This document shows, in pieces, positions 25,890 to 35,036 of a stretch of 64,000 bases of DNA. The notes under the pieces were generated by a model. That model had not been told where the DNA came from. It worked only from the letters and a program-made list of their open reading frames with translations, and made no database searches. This stretch comes from Pseudomonadota bacterium. Lineage in GTDB: Bacteria; Pseudomonadota; Alphaproteobacteria; Rhizobiales; Rhizobiaceae. The first letter of the stretch is position 1. Each line of letters starts with the position of its first letter. A program made the position numbers and the translations under genes. The stretch covers positions 1 to 64,000 of the forward strand of contig JAEXYH010000027.1 in the NCBI GenBank assembly GCA_023451735.1. Reading direction: 5' to 3'.

Positions 25890-26357
25890 ATGGCCGATCT
25901 TTCCTCTTTGAAGGACCTCGCTCCGGCTGAAGGCCAGGCAGCACCGGTTCACGTCCGCAAGGTCGATGCACAGGGTCGTTCCTACGCGACCGGCAAGCGC
26001 AAGAACGCCGTTGCCCGCGTATGGGTCAAGGCTGGCTCTGGCAAGATCATCGTCAACGGCAAGGACTTCACCGCCTATTTCGCACGTCCGGTCCTGCAGA
26101 TGATCCTGCAGCAGCCGATCGTTGCTGTAGCTCGCGGCGGCCAGTTCGACATCATCGCTACCGTTACCGGTGGCGGTCTCTCCGGTCAGGCCGGTGCCGT
26201 TCGTCACGGCCTGTCCAAGGCCCTCACCTACTTCGAGCCGGGCCTGCGCTCGGTCCTCAAGAAGGGTGGCTTCCTGACCCGCGACAGCCGCGTTGTTGAA
26301 CGTAAGAAGTATGGTAAGGCCAAGGCTCGCCGTTCGTTCCAGTTCTCCAAGCGCTAA
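25890..26357 (+). CDS. rpsI: 30S ribosomal protein S9 (uS9)
   Basis: 155 residues, with the alphaproteobacterial N-terminal extension before the core YATGKRKNAVARVWVKAG. The C-terminus KKYGKAKARRSFQFSKR is the basic tail that reaches the ribosomal P site. AAGGAG (25873-25878) within the end of rplM serves as ribosome site, so the two are translationally linked. Confidence 0.98.
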   Translation: MADLSSLKDLAPAEGQAAPVHVRKVDAQGRSYATGKRKNAVARVWVKAGSGKIIVNGKDFTAYFARPVLQMILQQPIVAVARGGQFDIIATVTGGGLSGQAGAVRHGLSKALTYFEPGLRSVLKKGGFLTRDSRVVERKKYGKAKARRSFQFSKR

Positions 26358-26381
26358 TCGCTTCCGGATTTATGCTTTTCG

Positions 26382-26412
26382 AAAAGGCGGGGCTTCGGCT
26401 CCGCCTTTTTCT
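26382..26412 (+). terminator. Rho-independent terminator of rplM-rpsI
   Basis: 8-bp stem GGCGGGGC (26386-26393) / GCTCCGCC (26398-26405) closed by a TTCG tetraloop, then TTTTTCTTT. Confidence 0.9.
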
Positions 26413-26582
26413 TTGGACATGCGGCGACACGGCGAGCGGCATAAAAAAGCCACCGCCTTCCTTTCGGAAGACTACGACCAGACGTGACGTCTCCTCGTTC
26501 CCTATCGATCAAGATTTGAGATTTGCGTATCACACGCGGATCGCCAACATGATGAGTTGCGAAACCAGGAAAAGAGCACTCC

Positions 26583-26927
26583 ATGTCCAGCCTGCCGGCC
26601 ACCTCCTTTGCCCGACTGCCCACCCCGCCCTATTACATCGTCGCCTTCTCATCCTGTCGCACCGAGGGTGACAACGGATACGGCAGCATGGCCGATGCCA
26701 TGGTCGAGCTTGCCGGCCAGCAGCCGGGATTTCTGGGTGTCGAAAGCGCACGCGGCATTGACGGGTTCGGAATTACCAATTCCTATTGGACGGACGAGGA
26801 CAGTATCAGGGCATGGAAAGCCGTGGTCTCCCATGCTGCCGCTCAGAAACTGGGCAGGGAGCGCTGGTACGAGGATTATCAGGTGCGGATAGCCCGGGTT
26901 GAGCGGGCCTACGGGTTCGAAAAATAG
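26583..26927 (+). CDS. Antibiotic biosynthesis monooxygenase (ABM) fold protein
   Basis: 114 residues forming a single ferredoxin-like ABM domain: YYIVAFSSCRTEGDNGYGSMADAMVELAGQQPGFLGVESARG, then FGITNSYWTDEDSIRAWKAVVSHAAAQKLG and WYEDYQVRIARVERAYGF. Such proteins are small dimeric oxygenases or heme/aldehyde-handling proteins of diverse role; nothing in it defines a substrate. It sits eight bases upstream of speB and is likely co-transcribed. Confidence 0.82.
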   Translation: MSSLPATSFARLPTPPYYIVAFSSCRTEGDNGYGSMADAMVELAGQQPGFLGVESARGIDGFGITNSYWTDEDSIRAWKAVVSHAAAQKLGRERWYEDYQVRIARVERAYGFEK

Positions 26928-26935
26928 GATCAGGA

Positions 26936-27886
26936 ATGGCGAGCAAATCGATCGACAACGCCTTCACGGCCAACTCTTTGAGAGGTGCGGCCACCGACCC
27001 GACCTATGCGGGCGCACTTTCCTTCATGCGGCGACGTTACTCCAAGGATGTCGATGGCGCCGATGCGGTCGTGCTCGGCATTCCCTTTGATGCGGCAGTC
27101 TCCAACAGACCCGGCGCCCGTTTCGGACCACAGGCGATCCGCCGCGCATCCGCAATCTTCGACAATGACCCGCAGTATCCGTTTGCCCGCGATCTTTTCG
27201 AGGCAATATCAGTGGTGGATTACGGCGATGTGCTGCTCGACTACGGCAATCACCAGAAGACGCCGGGATTGATCGAAGAAACGGCGGCGGGGATCATCGC
27301 GTCCGGCGCCTTCTTGCTGTCGCTCGGCGGCGATCATTTTGTCACCTGGCCGCTGCTTAAGGCCCACGCGGAGAAACATGGCCCGCTCGCTCTCGTCCAT
27401 TTCGATGCCCATCAGGATACATGGGACGACGATGGAGAGCGGATCGACCACGGCTCCTTTGTTGCCCGCGCTGTGCGCGAGGGCGTCATCGATGCCGCAC
27501 ATTCGATCCAGATCGGCATCCGCACCCATGCACCAGAGGATTTCGGCATAAAGATCCTGCACGGCCATGATGTCGAGGACATGGGGGCGCAACAGATTGC
27601 CGAGGCTATCCTCGTGCATGTTGGCGAGCGGCCGGCCTACCTCACCTTCGATATCGATTGTCTCGACCCGGCTTTCGCGCCCGGCACTGGCACCCCGGTT
27701 GCCGGCGGTCCGTCGAGCGCAAAGATCCTATCCGTGCTGCGCAAGCTCGGCAGGCTTGATATCCGCGGCGCGGACGTGGTTGAAGTGGCACCGGCCTATG
27801 ATCATGCGGATATCACCGCCATTGCCGGGGCAACGGTTGCAATGTATATGCTCGGGCTCAAGGCCGAGCGTTTTGCCCGGCTTTAA
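26936..27886 (+). CDS. speB: Agmatinase (arginase/ureohydrolase family)
   Basis: 316 residues. The binuclear manganese site is complete: LSLGGDHFVTW, HFDAHQDTWDDD and LTFDIDCLDPAFAPGTGTPV. The agmatinase-type signature GIPFDAAVSNRPGARFGPQAIRRAS near the N-terminus binds the guanidinium substrate. It converts agmatine to putrescine and urea; guanidinobutyrase or a related specificity cannot be excluded. GGATCAGGA precedes the ATG. Grouped with the ABM gene and followed by argC 73 bases on, a frequent rhizobial order. Confidence 0.9.
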   Translation: MASKSIDNAFTANSLRGAATDPTYAGALSFMRRRYSKDVDGADAVVLGIPFDAAVSNRPGARFGPQAIRRASAIFDNDPQYPFARDLFEAISVVDYGDVLLDYGNHQKTPGLIEETAAGIIASGAFLLSLGGDHFVTWPLLKAHAEKHGPLALVHFDAHQDTWDDDGERIDHGSFVARAVREGVIDAAHSIQIGIRTHAPEDFGIKILHGHDVEDMGAQQIAEAILVHVGERPAYLTFDIDCLDPAFAPGTGTPVAGGPSSAKILSVLRKLGRLDIRGADVVEVAPAYDHADITAIAGATVAMYMLGLKAERFARL

Positions 27887-27959
27887 CAAACTGATTCAAC
27901 GGGCTGGCAAAACGATTCCGGCTTTTTACCCAAGGCACTGACTTAACAGGACAAAGGCA

Positions 27960-28892
27960 ATGACAGCGAAGATCTTCATCGATGGCGAACACGGCACCAC
28001 GGGACTGCAGATCCGCACCCGCATGGCCGGCCGCCGCGACGTCGAACTTCTGTCGATCCCGGAAGCAGAGCGGCGCAACGCCGCCATGCGCGAGGACCTG
28101 CTCAACAGCGCCGATATTGCCATCCTGTGCCTGCCGGACGACGCTTCCAAGGAAGCCGTCGGCATGCTCTCCGGCAACAATAACGTACGGATCATCGACA
28201 CCTCGACCGCTTACCGGATCGCACCCGACTGGGCCTATGGTTTTGCCGAGATGGACAAGGCACAGGCGGACAAGATCAAGGCAGCTCGCCATGTCGCCAA
28301 TCCCGGCTGCTATCCAACCGGCGCGATAGGCCTCATCCGGCCATTGCGCGCCGCCGGAATCCTGCCCGACGGTTATCCAGTCTCTGTCAATGCGGTCTCC
28401 GGCTACACCGGCGGCGGCAAGCAGATGATTGCGCAGATGGAGGACCCGTCCCGCGAAGACGCGATCTCCGCCAACAATTTCGTCTATGGCCTGTCTCTGA
28501 AGCACAAGCACGTGCCGGAAATGAAAACCCATGGCCTGCTCGACCGCGCACCGCTGTTTTCACCTTCCGTTGGCCGTTTCCCGCAGGGCATGATCGTGCA
28601 GGTACCGCTCTTCCTCGATGATCTGAAGGATGGCGCGACGATCGAGAGCCTCCATGCAGCGCTCGTCGCGCATTATGCCGGCCAGGACATCGTCACCGTG
28701 GTTTCGCTTGAGGAAAGCGCAAAGCTCGGCCGCGTGGACGCCGAGGAACTGGCAAATACCGACCAAATGAAGCTCTTCGTATTCGGCACACCAGGCGGTG
28801 CCCATGTCAATCTCGTGGCTCTGCTCGACAATCTCGGCAAGGGCGCTTCGGGTGCGGCCGTGCAGAACATGGACCTGATGCTGTCCGCCTGA
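27960..28892 (+). CDS. argC: N-acetyl-gamma-glutamyl-phosphate reductase (type 2 ArgC)
   Basis: 310 residues, the shorter class of ArgC. It begins KIFIDGEHGTTGLQIRTRM, carries the active-site cysteine in VANPGCYPTGAIGLIRPL and the family stretch NAVSGYTGGGKQMIAQ. It reduces N-acetylglutamyl phosphate to the semialdehyde in arginine synthesis, using NADPH. The stop TGA overlaps the ATG of the next gene by one base (TGATG), implying translational coupling. Confidence 0.96.
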   Translation: MTAKIFIDGEHGTTGLQIRTRMAGRRDVELLSIPEAERRNAAMREDLLNSADIAILCLPDDASKEAVGMLSGNNNVRIIDTSTAYRIAPDWAYGFAEMDKAQADKIKAARHVANPGCYPTGAIGLIRPLRAAGILPDGYPVSVNAVSGYTGGGKQMIAQMEDPSREDAISANNFVYGLSLKHKHVPEMKTHGLLDRAPLFSPSVGRFPQGMIVQVPLFLDDLKDGATIESLHAALVAHYAGQDIVTVVSLEESAKLGRVDAEELANTDQMKLFVFGTPGGAHVNLVALLDNLGKGASGAAVQNMDLMLSA

Positions 28893-29770
28893 TGACGGGT
28901 TTCGCCCCACCCCTCCCCGCACAGCTTGTGGAGCGTTGGGGCGTCCAGTCTTCCGAGCTGATTGCGGATACGCGCACCAGCTTCGTCCATCGCGTCCTGC
29001 GCCGTGATGGTTCTCGAGCGATCGCCAAGCAGTTGAAGCCAGAAGGGCTGCACGAACTCTCCGGCATAGACTTTCTCAACTGGCGGCAGGGTCACGGAAG
29101 CGTCCGGCTTCTGGATCGCCAGGACGCGGCCTGCCTGCTTGAGGACGCCGGTGTGCTGGTGTTGAAGGATTATCGCCTTCGGCATGGCGAGGATGCCGCC
29201 AGCCGCATCATTCTGTCCGTCGTGAGTGAACTGCATTCAATGTCTGTGAACGTTCCGCCGAACAGCCTCGTTCCACTGAGACGGCATTTCCAATCGCTGT
29301 TCCAGCGGGCACCCAGGGAAGACGACGCAAACCTCTCGGCCGCCCTTAGCTATAGTGCATCCATCGCAGACAAATTGCTTTCATCCCAAACCGACATCCG
29401 CCCGCTCCACGGTGATCTGCATCATGAGAACATTGTCAGCGGATCACAGCGGGGATGGCTCGCCATCGACCCACAGGGGCTTTTCGGTGATCCGGCTTAT
29501 GACGTCGCCAATGTCTTCGGCAATCCGGATGGCGCTTTTGCGGAGATCATCGATCCTCGGCGGATCACCCACTTGCTCGACCTGTTCGCACCGTCGATCG
29601 GCTGCGACCGAGAAAAAATCCTGCGCTATGCGATCGCGCATGCGGGCCTCTCTATCTGCTGGTCGCTGGAAGACGGGGACAGGATTTCGGGAGAAGGCAA
29701 CGCAATGGAGCGTTTTGCCTTCCTGAAGGTTGCAAAATGCCTGCTCGACGAGCGAGCGCTCAGCTCCTGA
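28892..29770 (+). CDS. Aminoglycoside/hydroxyurea kinase-like phosphotransferase (APH(6) family)
   Basis: 292 residues of protein-kinase-like fold. Catalytic loop LHGDLHHENI with metal-binding site WLAIDPQGLFGDPAYDVANVF match the APH(6)/StrB/hydroxyurea-kinase group (PF04655). The N-terminal lobe (SSELIADTRTSFVHRVLRRDG, then AIAKQLKP) provides the ATP lysine. The chromosomal setting, coupled to argC, argues for a metabolic or housekeeping kinase rather than an acquired resistance gene. The substrate is unknown. Its end overlaps the convergent heme A synthase gene by 11 bases. Confidence 0.8.
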   Translation: MTGFAPPLPAQLVERWGVQSSELIADTRTSFVHRVLRRDGSRAIAKQLKPEGLHELSGIDFLNWRQGHGSVRLLDRQDAACLLEDAGVLVLKDYRLRHGEDAASRIILSVVSELHSMSVNVPPNSLVPLRRHFQSLFQRAPREDDANLSAALSYSASIADKLLSSQTDIRPLHGDLHHENIVSGSQRGWLAIDPQGLFGDPAYDVANVFGNPDGAFAEIIDPRRITHLLDLFAPSIGCDREKILRYAIAHAGLSICWSLEDGDRISGEGNAMERFAFLKVAKCLLDERALSS

Positions 29771-30860
29771 TCTCGATTGCCGCTTCCCTCGGGTATTCGC
29801 TGAAGAAGGCCCGGAAATGCGCGATGGCAAAAGCGAGCACGATCAGCGCCATGCCCTGATGGGCGAGCGCCATATCGAGCGGGACCTGCATCACGAGCGT
29901 CATGATACCGATCATTGCCTGAATGCCGACGAGGATGAAAAGCAGCACCGCGCGGCGGGCGTGGGTTGTCGCGGGCGCCTTAGACAGAGAGACAATCATG
30001 TGCAAAAAGACGGCTGCGAGGAGCACATAAGCGCCGCAGCGATGCACGAACTGAACCGTCTTGGGATTTTCGAAGAGATTGATCCACCAAGGGTTCTGGA
30101 TGAACAGATCGCCGGGAATGAAAGCACCGTCCATCATCGGCCAAGTGTTATAGCTCAAGCCCGCATCGAGACCGGCGACGAGCGCGCCGAGATAGATCTG
30201 GAACAGCACAAGGAAGGCAATGGCGCCGGCCGCCCATTTCGACTTGTCCGTCGGCGGACGGTCTTTAGCGTGCGACGCAAGCCCGCGCATGATCCACACA
30301 CAGGCGGCAAAGATCAGACAGGCGATGACCAGATGGGTGGCGAGGCGGTATTGCGAGACGCTGACGAGCTTGGTGAGGCCGGACGAAACCATCCACCAAC
30401 CGACAAAGCCCTGAAAGCCCCCGAGCGCCAGCGTGCCGAGCAGCGGCAGCCGCACCCGCCTCTCGATCCGGCCGGTTACCCAGAAGAAAGCCAGAGGCAG
30501 CGCGAAGATGATGCCGATCGAACGGGCGAGGAAACGATGCGCCCATTCCCACCAGAAGATCGACTTGAACTCATCGACCGTCATATGGCTGTTGAGCAGC
30601 TGATATTGCGGAATGCGCTGGTAGAGCTCGAATTCTTCCTGCCACTCGGCCGCATTGAGCGGCGGAATGACGCCGTGGATCGGCTTCCATTCGGTGATAG
30701 ACAGGCCGCTATCGGTCAGTCGCGTGGCGCCACCGACGAGGACCAGACAGAAGAGCGTGAAGATGACGACACCGAGCCAGATGCGGACCGCCTTGCGGTT
30801 ACGGTCGATCCGCCCGGTTTCGCGCGTTGCTTCGATAATGATCGTGTCCGTTGCCGACAT
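29760..30860 (-). CDS. ctaA: Heme A synthase (CtaA/COX15 type 2)
   Basis: 366 residues from ATG 30860, with AGGAG about ten bases upstream (an ATG at 30878 is less well placed). Eight membrane helices with heme-binding histidines in TEWKPIHGVIPPL, WEWAHRFLARSIG, HLVIACLIFAACVW, FVHRCGAYVLLAAVFLH and LAHQGMAL. GGATRLTDSGLSI is a COX15 hallmark. It converts heme O to heme A for aa3-type oxidases in the inner membrane. Monocistronic. Confidence 0.95.
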   Translation of the reverse strand: MSATDTIIIEATRETGRIDRNRKAVRIWLGVVIFTLFCLVLVGGATRLTDSGLSITEWKPIHGVIPPLNAAEWQEEFELYQRIPQYQLLNSHMTVDEFKSIFWWEWAHRFLARSIGIIFALPLAFFWVTGRIERRVRLPLLGTLALGGFQGFVGWWMVSSGLTKLVSVSQYRLATHLVIACLIFAACVWIMRGLASHAKDRPPTDKSKWAAGAIAFLVLFQIYLGALVAGLDAGLSYNTWPMMDGAFIPGDLFIQNPWWINLFENPKTVQFVHRCGAYVLLAAVFLHMIVSLSKAPATTHARRAVLLFILVGIQAMIGIMTLVMQVPLDMALAHQGMALIVLAFAIAHFRAFFSEYPREAAIEIRS

Positions 30861-31067
30861 GGTGACGACTCCTGCCATTCATGGCTCATTCAGGCCGCAA
30901 TCGGGGGTGCACATCGGCCCGTCTTTCACAATAGCCGTGAGACAACGCGCCACAGCGGCACATCGTCTCCGGTTTCCACGTTGCTTTGCCTCATGGACCC
31001 GTGCAAAACAAGCCCCAAGGCTTTGCGGCATCCGGTCGCGGCCACGAGGGCATGAGGAGGACGTCTG

Positions 31068-31277
31068 GTGCCGCGTTGGAGAAGTTTTGTCGGTACCATC
31101 CTGATCATCATTCTGGTGATCACCTACGCACTTGCCGCAACGACCATCGCAACATTGACGCTCGCCGCCGCCCCCTGGTGGGTGCATTTCCTTTATTTCC
31201 TTCTCTCCGGACTGCTGTGGATCCTGCCGGCAATGCTGATCATCAAGTGGATGGCCGGCCCGAGGCCGAAGCGGTAG
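31068..31277 (+). CDS. DUF2842 small membrane protein
   Basis: 69 residues from GTG 31068, with GAGGAGG (31054-31060) upstream. Two hydrophobic helices (IIIILVITYALAATTIATLTLA and FLYFLLSGLLWILPAMLIIKWM) and a basic C-terminus GPRPKR, as in the DUF2842 family, which is widespread in alphaproteobacteria and often near cytochrome-oxidase or respiration genes. No function is established. It is divergent from heme A synthase, 207 bases apart. Confidence 0.85.
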   Translation: MPRWRSFVGTILIIILVITYALAATTIATLTLAAAPWWVHFLYFLLSGLLWILPAMLIIKWMAGPRPKR

Positions 31278-31396
31278 CCGGCAGTTACCCGTACACCGCA
31301 GGTTAACCAGACCACACGCTACCTTCCCGCTTTTCGGCCAGATAAACGCATTCTTCGTGCTCGCAGCCCAATATATCGATGAATAACGGGTGATGA

Positions 31397-32617
31397 ATGA
31401 CTGCAAGGGCAAATCAGAACGAGACGCATGCTTCCTCTGTTCTCTCCGAAACGATGGGGAAACCCACAACACATTTTGATGAGCTCGATATTGCCCTGAT
31501 CCGCGATATCCCGTCGATCGAAGATGAATGGCGGCGGCTGGAACGCCGCGAATGGAATTCCCTCAACCAAGGCCTCGACTGGTGCCGCGCATGGACTGCG
31601 GCGCATCAGAGTGATCTCCTGGCCATCACCGGTTCGATCGGGTCCCGCATTCTGTTTCTGCTGCCGCTGGAGATCGTCGAGGACCAGCTCGGGCGTATCG
31701 CCCGGTTGCCAGGCGGTCGTTTCAACAATATCAACACGGGGCTTTTTGACGAGGCGCTTGCCGCTCCCAAGGCGAACGAGATCCGGCAGTTCAAGGCCGA
31801 CCTCGCGCGGTCGCTGAGAGGCGTTGCCGATCTCGTCGTGATCGATGGCGTCCCACTTGATTGGAAAGGCACCACGCATCCGTTGAGTGATCTCGCTTCG
31901 ATCGAAAACCAGAACCATTCGTTTCAACTGCCACTGTTCGGCACGATGGAAGCGACACTTGCGCAGGTGAACGCCAAGGCGCGGCGCAAGAAGTATCGCG
32001 TCCAGGTTCGCCGGCTGGAGGCGATCGGCGGTTTCGATTACATCGTGGCCCAGACAGTGGAAGAACAGCATACGCTTCTCGAACGGTTCTTTGCGCAGAA
32101 GAGCGAAAGGCTGAAGGCATTCGGCCTGCCGGATGTATTTGCGCCTGCTCCGACACGCGACTTCCTGCACAGGTTGCTCGATGCCTCCCAACACGGTCAG
32201 GACAAGCCGCTCGCCATGCATGCCATACGCCTTAACGGTGAACATGATGGCCATATCGCAGCCGTTACCGGCCTGTCACGCAAGGACGGTCATGTGCTCT
32301 GCCAGTTCAGCTCCATCGATGACAGCGTGGGGGCCGATGCAAGTCCGGGGGAACTGCTCTTCTGGTTGGCCATCGAGCGCAGCATCGGGGAAGGCGCAAC
32401 CCTTTTCGATTTCGGTATCGGCGACCAGCCTTACAAACGCAGTTGGTGCAGCCAGGAGACCGTGCAGCATGACGTGCTTCTGCCGGTCAGCACCAAGGGC
32501 TCGATGCTGGCTTATCTGCATCTGACAAAGACCGGCATCAAGACTGCGATAAAGCGGAACCATCGGCTTTACGCGATTGCGCAACGCTGGCGCTCTCGCC
32601 AGGGCGGGCTGGACTGA
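31397..32617 (+). CDS. CelD/BcsL-type GNAT acyltransferase (polysaccharide locus)
   Basis: 406 residues. The middle and C-terminal part is an Acetyltransf_6 (PF13480) domain, recognisable by ATLAQVNAKARRKKYRVQVRRLE, LLERFFAQKSERLKAFG and the end SPGELLFWLAIERSIGEGATLFDFGIGDQPYKRSW. Family members occur in cellulose and exopolysaccharide loci and are thought to acylate a glycan or lipid intermediate. First gene of the surface polysaccharide locus; convergent with the copolymerase gene, stops 7 bases apart. Acyl donor and acceptor are unknown. Confidence 0.8.
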   Translation: MTARANQNETHASSVLSETMGKPTTHFDELDIALIRDIPSIEDEWRRLERREWNSLNQGLDWCRAWTAAHQSDLLAITGSIGSRILFLLPLEIVEDQLGRIARLPGGRFNNINTGLFDEALAAPKANEIRQFKADLARSLRGVADLVVIDGVPLDWKGTTHPLSDLASIENQNHSFQLPLFGTMEATLAQVNAKARRKKYRVQVRRLEAIGGFDYIVAQTVEEQHTLLERFFAQKSERLKAFGLPDVFAPAPTRDFLHRLLDASQHGQDKPLAMHAIRLNGEHDGHIAAVTGLSRKDGHVLCQFSSIDDSVGADASPGELLFWLAIERSIGEGATLFDFGIGDQPYKRSWCSQETVQHDVLLPVSTKGSMLAYLHLTKTGIKTAIKRNHRLYAIAQRWRSRQGGLD

Positions 32618-32624
32618 CGGAATA

Positions 32625-34901
32625 TCAAGCGGCGCTGCGACGGCGCGATGATGGCGACTGGCTGTCATCCGGTTGCGCCATGACAAGCAGGTTGCGGAAG
32701 CCGGCGTCCGCATAGGTCACCACGAGCTCTGCGATGGCATCTTCACTAAAGCCCGGGACGGAGAGGATGATTTCCGTTCCCTCTGCACGTACCAGACGCT
32801 TCAGGCTGCCGGTATCCGCCGGGCCGCATTCAATCAGCACAAGATCATAAGCATCGGAAAGCGCATCGATGATCATCGTCAGGCGATCTGCCGCACGCAT
32901 GGCACGGGCCGGATCGGAGATACCCTGCGGTACGATATGAGCCTCGGACAGGCGGTCGGGATGGATAGCTTCGCCGAATACGGTTTCGCCGCAGAGTAGA
33001 TCGGTAATCCCGGGCAGACGGTCATGTTCCGCCATCAGGCGCGTCGGGCAGGCCGATCCGGTGAGATCGATGAGAATTACATTACGGCCAGTTTCTGCCA
33101 CGGCGCGTGCCAGCATGACGGTCGCCGTCGAGCCTTCATCGCCAACCGGAGACACGGCAACGGCAACCGGCACCGCATGACGCTGCAGATAGTGAGCAAC
33201 CGAACCGATCGTGAAGCCTGTATCGACGACAACAGCCGTTTCAGTCTTTTCCGATAGGTCAGATGCCGGCGTGGCCACCTCAACCGTCTCCGCGGGCTGA
33301 GTGGCAATTGATTCAGGGCCAAGAACTGTTGTGTGTACTTTCGTCTTCCGCTCGAGAACCACTGTCTGCTCCGGCGACGTTTTCGTCTTAACCTGCGTTT
33401 CGGTCAAAGCGGACGCAGCACCGATGGGCGCAGCGGCAGGCACCGCTTCTGCGGTCTTTTCACGGTCCTGTATTGGCACCGGCTCCAGCGAAGCCTCGCG
33501 ATTGACAGGCCTCAGCGCCCGTCCGCTGAACAGTTCCGAAATCATCACGATCAGGCAGCTGACAATCAGCGTGGCGAGCGTCACGACGATGACGATCGGG
33601 ATGACTTTGGGGAAATAGGGCTCGGATGGCTCCACAGCTTTCGAGACGACGCGAGCATCGGCCGGTGTCGCATTGCCATCAAGCCTGGAGGTCGCCTCGC
33701 GATAGCGGGCGAGATAGGTTTCGAGCAACTGACGCTGTGCGGTAGCCTCGCGTTCCAGTGCGCGAAGCCCGACCTCCTCTTCCCCGGCTCGGGCGGAATC
33801 GGCCTTCAACGTGTTGAGCTGCGCTATCAGTTGCTGTTCGCGCAGACGCGAAACCTCCGCCTCGCTCTCAAGGCTCGCCAAGACTTTTCTGGTCTCATTG
33901 GCAATCTGCAGGCGGATCTGCGCGAGCTGCGCCCGCAATCCCTTGATCCGGGGGTGGCCATCGAGAAGCGATGTTGCCTGATCGGAGATCTGCGCCTGAA
34001 GATTGGTCTCGGCTTCCTTCAGCCGCTGAATGACCTGCGAGCTGACGACATCGGCAATCGTATCGGATTCCCGTCCCGCACTCAGCGCCGCGCGGACATT
34101 TTCCGCGCGTGCCTCCGCATTGGCACGTTCGCCGCGTACACGGGCCAGTTCGGTTGAAATATCGTTCAACTGCTGGCTTGAGAAGCTGTTGGTTTCCGTC
34201 GTCTGGAAAAGGCCATTACTGGACCGATATTCCGCGACCTTGCTCTCGGCCTCCCTCACCCTCTGGGTCAGATTGGCAATCTCCGGCTCCAACCATCTGG
34301 CCGTTTCCGAATGAGTGTCGAGCTTGGCGCCACTCTGTAGCTGAAGGTAGACCTCGGCCATCTTGTTCGGAATTGCGGAAGCGAGAACCGGGTCGTGCGA
34401 GGAAAATTCGACGCCAATAACGCGCGAGTTTTCAACTGCGTAGACTTCCAGCCTCTCACGGAACTTTTCGACGACACGGTCTTCCGGGTCGAGCGCCATC
34501 GGGTCCGGCTTGAGGCCGGCCATGACCAGGAGATCGGGCAGAACGGATCGCGCGGCCGGATCGAATTCCTTGTATTGGGCGAGGTTCAATTCGCGGGCCA
34601 CGCGACGGATCAGATCCGTCGACTGCAGAAGCTGCGCCTGGCTGGTGATGTTGAGACTGTCGAGCACCGGATCATTGGCGGCGACTGCCCCCTCACCGCC
34701 CGTCAGGTTCGGGGAGCGGGATTCGATCAACAGTCTTGTTTCGGCTCTGTAGCTCGGCGTCATCATGCTGGTGATGACGAGCGAGGCGACGGCAGCAAAA
34801 GCGGTCACGGCGATGATCCGGCCCTTGCGCGCCCAAACGGCGGCAATCACGCGGCCCAGATCGATATCCACGTCCTGGTAATTGCCGTTGGCACCCGACA
34901 T
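32625..34901 (-). CDS. Wzz/Wzc-like polysaccharide copolymerase with degenerate kinase domain
   Basis: 758 residues from ATG 34901 (GGTGGAG upstream; GTG 34913 is less likely). Order: N-terminal Wzz region with first membrane helix (IIAVTAFAAVASLVITSMM), a long coiled-coil periplasmic part (about 190-400), second helix (VIPIVIVVTLATLIVSCLIV), a low-complexity linker, then a ParA/BY-kinase-like fold (about 560-750). The expected Walker A reads PVGDEGSTAT, lacking the lysine, and the A' motif is LIDLTGSACP rather than LIDADxRRP. The tail has no Tyr cluster. It is thus predicted to control chain length or export without tyrosine-kinase activity. Divergent from the Wza-like gene. Confidence 0.86.
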   Translation of the reverse strand: MSGANGNYQDVDIDLGRVIAAVWARKGRIIAVTAFAAVASLVITSMMTPSYRAETRLLIESRSPNLTGGEGAVAANDPVLDSLNITSQAQLLQSTDLIRRVARELNLAQYKEFDPAARSVLPDLLVMAGLKPDPMALDPEDRVVEKFRERLEVYAVENSRVIGVEFSSHDPVLASAIPNKMAEVYLQLQSGAKLDTHSETARWLEPEIANLTQRVREAESKVAEYRSSNGLFQTTETNSFSSQQLNDISTELARVRGERANAEARAENVRAALSAGRESDTIADVVSSQVIQRLKEAETNLQAQISDQATSLLDGHPRIKGLRAQLAQIRLQIANETRKVLASLESEAEVSRLREQQLIAQLNTLKADSARAGEEEVGLRALEREATAQRQLLETYLARYREATSRLDGNATPADARVVSKAVEPSEPYFPKVIPIVIVVTLATLIVSCLIVMISELFSGRALRPVNREASLEPVPIQDREKTAEAVPAAAPIGAASALTETQVKTKTSPEQTVVLERKTKVHTTVLGPESIATQPAETVEVATPASDLSEKTETAVVVDTGFTIGSVAHYLQRHAVPVAVAVSPVGDEGSTATVMLARAVAETGRNVILIDLTGSACPTRLMAEHDRLPGITDLLCGETVFGEAIHPDRLSEAHIVPQGISDPARAMRAADRLTMIIDALSDAYDLVLIECGPADTGSLKRLVRAEGTEIILSVPGFSEDAIAELVVTYADAGFRNLLVMAQPDDSQSPSSRRRSAA

Positions 34902-35036
34902 CACACACTCCACCGTCTCAATTCAGCGAATGGTAAAGGACCATGGTAACCCTGCGGTTAATGGTCATCTATTTTCGAGGCCTCTGATTTTCAGCGTCGT
35001 TTTTACCGGCCATTAACCCTAACAGATCCATAACGG

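Noticed and set aside
28892..29770. Acquired streptomycin resistance gene
   Set aside because: The fold matches resistance kinases, but the gene is coupled to argC, has ordinary rhizobial composition and no mobile element nearby; a resistance claim is not supported.
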